Shown: one piece after another, positions 32,831 through 38,268 of the stretch
Layout of the letters: every line of letters begins with the position of its first letter
Position numbering within the stretch: position 1 is the first letter of the stretch
The notes under the pieces: model-generated
What the model saw: only the letters and a program-made list of their open reading frames with translations
Databases searched by the model: none
Told to the model about the DNA's origin: nothing
DNA from: Bacteroidales bacterium
GTDB lineage: Bacteria > Bacteroidota > Bacteroidia > Bacteroidales > DTU049
Assembly: GCA_026418905.1 (NCBI GenBank)
Contig: JAOAAK010000040.1
Span: 1-38,268 of the forward strand
DNA: 38,268 bases
Direction of reading: 5' to 3'
Translations under genes and position numbers: made by a program

Positions 32831-33760
32831 GTGAATCAACATACTTTAAGAAATTCTTTCTCAGTAGAAGGAAAGGGAATCCACACGGGGAAAAAAGCTT
32901 CGTTAACTGTTAATCCCGCACCTGAAAATACAGGTATTCTTTTTCAAAGAATGGATTTACCGTATCAACCTTTTCTTAAAGCAAATGTAAAATACGTAAA
33001 GGATACCAGCCGAGGAACCACCATCGGTAACGAAAATTTTGTAATTAGAACAGTAGAACATCTCCTTGCAGCACTAAAAGGTTGCCGAGTAGATAACGCT
33101 ATTATTCAGATCGACAATGAGGAAGTTCCAATCCTCGATGGAAGTTCAAGGCAATATGTCGAACTGATTCAAAAAGTGGGTCTATTGGAACAGCAATTCC
33201 CAAAGACCATTTATCATCTTAAAGAACCCATAGAATTTCATTTAGAAGAACAAAATGTTCATTACCTTTTAAAGCCATCTCAAAATTTTAGCATAGAAAC
33301 CACTATTTCTTACAATCATGGTAAGTTTTTATCTCAACAAATCACGATGCATTCCCTGGAAGATTTTTGTAAAACGTTTTATAATGCTAGAACATTTGCT
33401 TTTCTTTCCGAGATCAGACCCTTACTAGAAAAAAACCTAATTCGGGGAGGAGATCTTCAAAGTGCTATTGTTTTTGTGGACAAAAAGCTGAGTGAAGATG
33501 ATCTGAATTTTTTAAGACAAGTATTTCGTCAATACGATATCAATGTTTTATCCAATGGTGTACTTAACAATGTTAAACTTCTTTACGAAGACGAGCCTGT
33601 CAGACATAAAACTCTTGATATACTTGGTGATTTAGCACTTGTTGGTGTGGATTTTTGGGCAAGCATAAAAGCCATTCGTCCCAGTCATAAGCACAACGTT
33701 TATTTAGCAGGTTTAATCCAAAAACAAATTGAGAATTATTATGGAATTGAAATTGCCTGA
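32831..33760 (+). CDS. lpxC: UDP-3-O-acyl-N-acetylglucosamine deacetylase
   Basis: The 309-residue zinc enzyme begins at a GTG and has the LpxC opening QHTLRNSFSVEGKGIHTGKKAS. Zinc-site motifs are TVEHLLAAL (H77), ARTFAF and RHKTLDILGD (H259, D263); the catalytic His is H286 in SHKHN. It performs the first committed step of lipid A synthesis. In most Bacteroidota this gene is fused to fabZ, giving about 460 residues. Here the frame ends in IENYYGIEIA followed by TGA at 33758, and fabZ starts 20 bases upstream in the +1 frame. The frame in which fabZ is read has a stop at 33714, so any read-through shift must happen between 33717 and 33757. Confidence 0.95.
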   Translation: MNQHTLRNSFSVEGKGIHTGKKASLTVNPAPENTGILFQRMDLPYQPFLKANVKYVKDTSRGTTIGNENFVIRTVEHLLAALKGCRVDNAIIQIDNEEVPILDGSSRQYVELIQKVGLLEQQFPKTIYHLKEPIEFHLEEQNVHYLLKPSQNFSIETTISYNHGKFLSQQITMHSLEDFCKTFYNARTFAFLSEIRPLLEKNLIRGGDLQSAIVFVDKKLSEDDLNFLRQVFRQYDINVLSNGVLNNVKLLYEDEPVRHKTLDILGDLALVGVDFWASIKAIRPSHKHNVYLAGLIQKQIENYYGIEIA

Positions 33761-34223
33761 ATTTGATTTGTTTGCTAAGCCATTGTATACGGTGGAAGAT
33801 ATTCAAAAGTTTTTACCTCATCGACCTCCATTTCTCTTTGTTGACAAAATTCTTCAGATGAACGAAGAAGAAATTATCGGGGTCAAGAATGTTACGATGA
33901 ATGAATATTATTTCCAAGGTCATTTTCCAGGTGAACCTATCATGCCTGGTGTCGTTCAAATAGAAGCCATGGCTCAGGTAGGTGGGGTATTTATTCTTAG
34001 TCGTTATCCTGACCCCCAAAATTATACTCCATTTTTTATAAAAATTTTTGAAGTAAAATTCCGTCATAAAGTTGTTCCTGGAGATACATTGATTTTTTAC
34101 TTAAAATTAGCTTCACCCGTGCGAAGAGGTATTATTCACATGTATGGTAATTCATTCGTTGCTGGAAAATTGGTGACAGAAGCAGAAATGATGGCTCAGA
34201 TTGTGCGAAAACCCAATACTTAG
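33741..34223 (+). CDS. fabZ: 3-hydroxyacyl-ACP dehydratase FabZ
   Basis: I start at the ATG at 33741 (160 residues): MELKLPEFDLFAKPLYTVED. A TTG 12 bases upstream is also in frame. The hot-dog fold motifs are clear: LPHRPPFLFVDKI and the active-site helix FQGHFPGEPIMPGVVQIEAMAQ, with H61 and E75. It dehydrates 3-hydroxyacyl-ACP in fatty acid synthesis and influences the supply of acyl chains for lipid A. The first 15 residues resemble the linker between the LpxC and FabZ domains in fused proteins of the phylum. It overlaps lpxC by 20 bases and the convergent photolyase gene by 4 bases. lpxA, which usually follows in this phylum, is not in the window. Confidence 0.94.
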   Translation: MELKLPEFDLFAKPLYTVEDIQKFLPHRPPFLFVDKILQMNEEEIIGVKNVTMNEYYFQGHFPGEPIMPGVVQIEAMAQVGGVFILSRYPDPQNYTPFFIKIFEVKFRHKVVPGDTLIFYLKLASPVRRGIIHMYGNSFVAGKLVTEAEMMAQIVRKPNT

Positions 34224-35575
34224 AGTAAATTTATTTTGCGAACATAACTGTTCATGTCAAATTTTCTAGCTAAAGACTTTTCGCTCATGTATCTAATTTT
34301 CCCAAAAATGGCCCTTTCAGGCCACGGTTTATCAAATGCCCCAAAACACCACGCTATTGATGCATAGCCATTAGGGTCTCTTCCGTCAAGCTCATATTTA
34401 TCATTTAAATAACAACAAATATCAAATGCTATTTGGGGGGAAGTTGTCCATTCAATTATCTTTTTTGCCCAATACATACGCATGTAATTATGCATTTTAC
34501 CGGTTTTTAAAAGTTCCAATTGAGCAGCATTCCAGAAATTATCATGGGTTTTGGCATGTTCTAGTTCATCTAAGCTATAATTATAAGGTCTCTTATCGTT
34601 CATATGTAAAAGTAAAGTATCTTTTGACCAATTAGGTAAACCATTAAAATCATGATAATTTGAATTATACCAAACATAATTTCTTGCCAATTCACGCCAA
34701 ATGACAACTTCGTTGAAAAAACTTTTCCAGTTGGGATCATCTTCACCTGCCAAGTCTCGAAGTTGTTGTAAAATATCGAGTGGAGAAATGTTTCCAAAAT
34801 GCAAATACGGACTTAAGTTAGATTGCATTTCAAGAGATGGATCAGACCTTTTATCGTGATAATGATGGAAAGAAGACTCTTTAAAAATTTTTAATAATTT
34901 TTGGGCTACAGTTTCACCACCTACGAAGAATTGCTCTACGGTACTAATGGTTTTGTCAATTTTTAGCTCACGAAGATAATCTGCCGGCGTATCTAAATCC
35001 CACGAAGGAATATCAACAGAAGTTTTAATTGCTAAATCATAATAATCAAAGGCAATTCTATATAATGGTGGAAGTTTAGCTACCTTTTGTCTATACAAAT
35101 AAGCGTATGGAACTTTTTTGTTTGCCACCAATTCGATAGGATACACAACATCACTTTCAATCTCAACTACTGGTTGTTCGGCCATGCTTGCTATTTGTTT
35201 TCGCCAGTTTCGCTGTGCCTTTAGATAATTTCTATCTAAAACAACCATGCAAGCATGAGGAAGCAGTTTCGAGACAACGTCGGTATACTTTCCACGTATA
35301 ATATAAAAAGAGATTCCTCTTTGTCGTAATTTGTTTCTTACATCCAGTAACGACTCAATCAAAAAACGGTAATATCGTTGATTGCTGAAAGGATATACAT
35401 CGGTTAGTGAAAAAGCAACAACCAATGGTTTAGAGAGTAAATTAGCTTCTTTGATTGCATATTCCAATGCAAAATTAAAGGAGGCCCTAATTGAGGCCTC
35501 CATCATGTATAAAACATATTTTCCTTCTTTTGACGGTAGTCCTTTTTTTAAAAGATGAACTCTCCCTTCAAACAT
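34220..35575 (-). CDS. Class II CPD photolyase (deoxyribodipyrimidine photolyase)
   Basis: The 451-residue protein has class II photolyase features: an N-terminal Rossmann-like domain with RASFNFALEYAIKEA, then YLHFGNISPLDILQQL, LLKTGKMHNYMRMYWAKKIIEW, and near the end DGRDPNGYASIAWCFGAFDKPW followed by FGKIRYMS, which is the class II signature. It repairs cyclobutane pyrimidine dimers using FADH- and light in the cytoplasm. The ATG at 35575 overlaps the stop of the preceding lipoprotein gene by one base (TAATG on the - strand). Length and motifs fit the family. It is the last gene of a - strand run and its stop overlaps fabZ by 4 bases. Confidence 0.93.
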   Translation of the reverse strand: MFEGRVHLLKKGLPSKEGKYVLYMMEASIRASFNFALEYAIKEANLLSKPLVVAFSLTDVYPFSNQRYYRFLIESLLDVRNKLRQRGISFYIIRGKYTDVVSKLLPHACMVVLDRNYLKAQRNWRKQIASMAEQPVVEIESDVVYPIELVANKKVPYAYLYRQKVAKLPPLYRIAFDYYDLAIKTSVDIPSWDLDTPADYLRELKIDKTISTVEQFFVGGETVAQKLLKIFKESSFHHYHDKRSDPSLEMQSNLSPYLHFGNISPLDILQQLRDLAGEDDPNWKSFFNEVVIWRELARNYVWYNSNYHDFNGLPNWSKDTLLLHMNDKRPYNYSLDELEHAKTHDNFWNAAQLELLKTGKMHNYMRMYWAKKIIEWTTSPQIAFDICCYLNDKYELDGRDPNGYASIAWCFGAFDKPWPERAIFGKIRYMSEKSLARKFDMNSYVRKINLL

Positions 35576-36393
35576 TAGGGAATTACATAATTGTAATTGT
35601 TTCCATTAATCGTTATTACGACTGTTCCATCACATGTGCCGTTTCCATAATCCACGTCAATGGTATAGTCAGCAGTAATCAATCTTAATACACCTGATTT
35701 TATCCATCTGCAATTTGCGGCAACTTTAAGAGGCGATGTGATATATACATCAAAATTTTCTCCATGAATATTTGTTCCATGTCCTTCTCCTCTAATGAGA
35801 AAAACATCGTCCCATCTATTAAATACAGTTGGCTCACCTTCGATCCATTCATGATTACGCTGTGAAGTCCAATGAATTGTCCCATCAGAAGAAGTTACAG
35901 TTCCAGTAACACTTACATCAAAATTCATATTACCACTTGAATTCCTGCCCTTATTAATAATAACTTTTTGACCTGTTACTAACCAATCATTAACATAGTA
36001 CTGATCTGGTGTGATAGTGATAACAGTTCCACTATCTCTCAGCCATCCAGTTGTAACAATGTTGATTTTACCTCTTCGATAAACTCCATCGTTGCACAAA
36101 CAGTTGATTGTTCCAAAATCAATGATAATGGTTTTTGGGAAAGTAGTTAAGTCAAAAGGGGTAATGGTAATTGTAGCACATGTTGCCATTGTTTCATGAC
36201 AGGATTTTTTACCAGAAGCTGAGTCTTGTGCTTTGATAACAGCATCCGAACTCTGTTTGAAAACATCACCAAAAAGATTTTCAGCCACAGCAAAGTCTTG
36301 AGTAGAACGTAGTTGTTCTTCGTTTTTGTCATCCTTTTTACATGCAGCTACCAAAATCATAGCTGCAAAAATTAAAATTAAATACTTTTTCAT
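35575..36393 (-). CDS. Lipoprotein of unknown function, Cys-containing
   Basis: I start at the ATG at 36393 (272 residues), which gives MKKYLILIFAAMILVAAC, a clear lipoprotein signal peptide (Cys18, followed by KKDDK). The mature protein is strand-rich and has repeated phrases of the type TIIIDFGTINCLCNDGVYRRGKI, TITPDQYYVND and TADYTIDVDYGNGTCDGTVVI, resembling the Bacteroidota lipoproteins with recurring GTINC or GTCDG motifs. There are several Cys residues in pairs that could form disulfides. Function is unknown. Its gene is preceded by 36407-36862 with a 13-base gap and followed by the photolyase gene with a 1-base overlap. Confidence 0.65.
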   Translation of the reverse strand: MKKYLILIFAAMILVAACKKDDKNEEQLRSTQDFAVAENLFGDVFKQSSDAVIKAQDSASGKKSCHETMATCATITITPFDLTTFPKTIIIDFGTINCLCNDGVYRRGKINIVTTGWLRDSGTVITITPDQYYVNDWLVTGQKVIINKGRNSSGNMNFDVSVTGTVTSSDGTIHWTSQRNHEWIEGEPTVFNRWDDVFLIRGEGHGTNIHGENFDVYITSPLKVAANCRWIKSGVLRLITADYTIDVDYGNGTCDGTVVITINGNNYNYVIP

Positions 36394-36406
36394 AACTATA
36401 TTTTTT

Positions 36407-36862
36407 TTAACCAACGGGTCCACCAATTCGGTAAATGAACTTTTTCTTTCCACCTGAAAAATATCTAACAAGCATTAAATTCACTTCAAAAGTTATACCA
36501 TTTTTAGTCTTTACGTAAAATACCACGGGTGCCATTGCATAGTCTAGATTCGAAGCAGTAAATTTCCCGACCCTTTTAAAAGTACATTTACTTATTTCAT
36601 CAAATTTAACACAAGTTCCGCCCTGATTTTTATCACAAAAAAGCTTATTCAAAAAAGCAAGAGTATCATTATTTAGCAATCCGATGAGCTGAACCTGTTT
36701 GAAGGAAGCATCTAATAATGACATCGTTTTTTTTATGTTTTTTTCTGTTACTTGCATGGCAAATTTTTTAGCAATTTTTTTCCCATCGCGGGGAACTTTT
36801 TGCTGACCGTAAATTATGCCATATGTAACAAAAAGCAATAACGAAATAAAATGTTTAGCCAT
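36407..36862 (-). CDS. Small secreted protein, NTF2-like by pattern
   Basis: The 151-residue protein has a signal peptide (about residues 1-20, MAKHFISLLLFVTYGIIYGQ). The mature part has an N-terminal helix (GKKIAKKFAMQVTEKNIKKTMSLLDASF) followed by strands (KTKNGITFEVNLMLVRYF, KKKFIYRIGG), an order reminiscent of NTF2-like/SnoaL folds. That match is by pattern only. One Cys pair (C76, C83 area, within LFCDKNQGGTC) could be a disulfide. It starts a three-gene run that continues into the lipoprotein and photolyase genes, and its start follows a -7 box by 7 bases. Confidence 0.5.
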   Translation of the reverse strand: MAKHFISLLLFVTYGIIYGQQKVPRDGKKIAKKFAMQVTEKNIKKTMSLLDASFKQVQLIGLLNNDTLAFLNKLFCDKNQGGTCVKFDEISKCTFKRVGKFTASNLDYAMAPVVFYVKTKNGITFEVNLMLVRYFSGGKKKFIYRIGGPVG

Positions 36863-36869
36863 TTTTTTT

Positions 36870-36877
36870 CAAATTTA
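36870..36877 (-). promoter_or_regulatory. -7 box TAAATTTG upstream of the small secreted gene
   Basis: On the - strand TAAATTTG fits TAnnTTTG and ends 7 bases before the ATG at 36862. It lies in the 30-base gap after the lysine-ketoglutarate reductase-like gene, so the run 36862 to 34220 may have its own promoter. Confidence 0.45.
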
Positions 36878-36892
36878 ATTTTTTCGAAAAAA

Positions 36893-38194
36893 CTATAAGT
36901 ACTTTTCCAAATATTTATATGGTGGTGTTAATTCACCTGCATGAACAATTAGAGCTTTCTTCAGAGAAGGTATTAGATCGAGTTCATGAAAAGATTTTGA
37001 AAAATTACAAGAAACAACATAAGGAATAAATGGTTTTAGCATATGCGAAAAAGCTACGCTAGCATCGTATGGAAGTTCACTAGGTAAAATATCTACTGCC
37101 ATAATAGGTATGCCATGAGGGTGTATCCCCATTTCGTATTCACCGGATAAGGGATCATATGTAAGCACAGGATTTTCAATCGGTGTTCCCATCGGTGTTG
37201 CTTCAACCCCACCATGTGGATCACAAGATATATCGCCTATGGCAATTAATTTTCTTTGATTGCTTTCAAAAAGATGTTTAAGTTCCGACTTTGATACTAC
37301 GCGAGGATATCTATTATCCCAATAAGAACCGTGAATTAAAACAGTGAGTTTTTCTAAATATTGATAAAATTTGCTTTCATACTCTTCAGGATATTGATAG
37401 TAATGAGTTAAATCAAACTGATCAGATGGGGTTTTCCGACGAACCATATCTTCTTCCTTAAAAACAACGAAATAAATAAGTCTACCACCTGATTCATCCT
37501 TAAAAGATGGATCGAGCAAAGTTTCTGGCAAAATTTCCTGACAAGGCAAAAGATGTAAAAGTTCCTGAACACCTTGCGAGACATTTCCATACCCTGTAAT
37601 ACCTATTACAAAGGGTTGTAACTCTCTTGGTAAGCCTTTTTTAACTAACTCAAATGCAATGTGAGATAGAGCTTTTCTAGCCAAAGCTAAACTGGGATAA
37701 TGATGTGTTTGCTTAATTTCAGTTAAAGGAGTTTCGATTCCTTTTAATTGTAAGACTTGACCTACTGTCCAAAGAGTATTTATAAAACCAGCATAACCGG
37801 CATACTTTCCAAAAAATATTAACCTCTTTCCAAGATCATCAGTAATTTTTTCGTAGTCAATAAGGTTAGATTTGGATTCAAGAATTTTTCTTAGCATAGG
37901 CATGTTGTGTGGTTGCCCTTTTATGACATGAGAAAAAAACATATATGTCTTATCATGTAATATGTTTTCAACAGGTATTTCTTTGATACCTATAATTATT
38001 TCCGCATCAGACAAATCGGTGGTTACGTTCGCTCCTACTCTTGCGTATTCTTCGTCAGAAAAAATTCTTTTTTTTGAAGATTCCACAAGAAAACGATATC
38101 CTTCCTGAATTAGGTGACTTACGTGGATGGGCACCAAAGGTGCTCGACGTTCTGCAGGGTATCTGTTTTCTTCACGAATAGCTAATGTTTTCAT
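36893..38194 (-). CDS. Lysine-ketoglutarate reductase/saccharopine dehydrogenase-like protein
   Basis: The 433-residue protein has an AlaDH/PNT-like N-terminal domain (IREENRYPAERRAPLVPIHV, then AEIIIGIKEIPVENI and TYMFFSHVIKGQPHNM) and a Rossmann-like domain (FVIGITGYGNVSQGVQELL, with GYGNVSQG as the nucleotide loop). GDISCDPHGGVEATPMGTPIENP near the end is the pattern seen in LKR (saccharopine dehydrogenase, lysine-forming) enzymes of the AASS family. It would join lysine and 2-oxoglutarate to saccharopine, or run the reverse reaction. No saccharopine dehydrogenase (glutamate-forming) domain or gene is in the window. Conserved residues of the ALADH/LKR fold are present, so it is probably active; the direction is unknown. 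Confidence 0.82.
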   Translation of the reverse strand: MKTLAIREENRYPAERRAPLVPIHVSHLIQEGYRFLVESSKKRIFSDEEYARVGANVTTDLSDAEIIIGIKEIPVENILHDKTYMFFSHVIKGQPHNMPMLRKILESKSNLIDYEKITDDLGKRLIFFGKYAGYAGFINTLWTVGQVLQLKGIETPLTEIKQTHHYPSLALARKALSHIAFELVKKGLPRELQPFVIGITGYGNVSQGVQELLHLLPCQEILPETLLDPSFKDESGGRLIYFVVFKEEDMVRRKTPSDQFDLTHYYQYPEEYESKFYQYLEKLTVLIHGSYWDNRYPRVVSKSELKHLFESNQRKLIAIGDISCDPHGGVEATPMGTPIENPVLTYDPLSGEYEMGIHPHGIPIMAVDILPSELPYDASVAFSHMLKPFIPYVVSCNFSKSFHELDLIPSLKKALIVHAGELTPPYKYLEKYL

Positions 38195-38243
38195 ACTTAG
38201 TTGTTTAATATTTTCAAACTTGGAAATTCATTATGCTATAGTA

Positions 38244-38268
38244 CAAAAAAAGCTGCAAAAGCAGCTTC
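38244..38268 (-). terminator. Rho-independent terminator for a gene beyond the right edge
   Basis: On the - strand, AAGCTGC, loop TTTT, GCAGCTT is a perfect 7-bp hairpin followed by a T-run (38250 down to 38244). It would stop leftward transcription coming from beyond the window, upstream of the LKR-like gene. Its last base may be cut by the window edge. Confidence 0.75.

Noticed and set aside
1-38268. CRISPR arrays, insertion sequences, integrases, prophage or tRNA genes
   Set aside because: No evenly spaced repeats, transposase motifs or tRNA cloverleaf apart from the tmRNA were seen.

Overview
The window is an AT-rich stretch of a bacterial chromosome that I place in the Bacteroidota. The evidence for this is: TAnnTTTG promoter boxes and no Shine-Dalgarno sequences; TonB-dependent receptors; a PorP/SprF-type (type IX secretion) outer-membrane protein; a DUF4369/TlpA-like thioredoxin; an LpxD-LpxC-FabZ lipid A block; and a tmRNA whose tag starts with Gly and ends in ALAA. 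The lineage within the phylum cannot be fixed from this sequence. The first 18 bases are a Nextera/Tn5 mosaic-end adapter remnant, so base 1 is an assembly artefact and the real sequence begins at about base 19.

Layout. (1) 20-3743, + strand: the C-terminus of a TonB-dependent receptor, a secreted beta-propeller protein, an orphan two-TM sensor with no output domain, and a beta-helix lipoprotein. (2) 3801-8595, - strand: a three-gene glycogen/alpha-glucan operon with 4-base overlaps (GH133 debranching enzyme, GT4 glycosyltransferase, GH57 amylase with a long basic tail). (3) 8768-15117, + strand: TolC and HlyD-type efflux genes, tsaB, an esterase/TPR lipoprotein, a small MerR regulator, a MacB/LolD-type ABC ATPase and a PduO-type cobalamin adenosyltransferase, mostly abutting or overlapping. 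(4) 15112-19679, - strand: sugar-nucleotidyltransferase, AddB-like nuclease and PorP/SprF protein. (5) 19973-23833, + strand: aminopeptidase P, riboflavin synthase, panD, a YbhN/AglD-type membrane protein and rfaE2, followed by convergent apbE (23836-24843). (6) 24844-25521: a 678-bp AT-rich gap with inverted repeats but no convincing gene. (7) 25522-31775, + strand: a secreted unknown protein, tmRNA, a small lipoprotein packed against the tmRNA, a propeller-plus-transglutaminase-like protein, a TlpA-like protein and a BtuB-like receptor. (8) 31796-34223, + strand: lpxD, lpxC, fabZ. (9) 34220-38194, - strand: a lysine-ketoglutarate reductase-like enzyme, two small exported proteins and a class II photolyase. 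A terminator hairpin closes the window.

Most of the window is housekeeping and envelope metabolism. I did not find a defence island, CRISPR array, insertion sequence or prophage. The items most worth a second look are: the lpxC/fabZ pair, usually one fused gene in this phylum, here two overlapping frames; the lipoprotein gene starting 18 bases after the tmRNA; the propeller-transglutaminase protein, which has Glu where the family normally has Asp; the sensor protein that stops where a kinase should begin; and a recurrent arrangement in which the -7 promoter box lies 4-8 bases from the start codon, implying nearly leaderless mRNAs.
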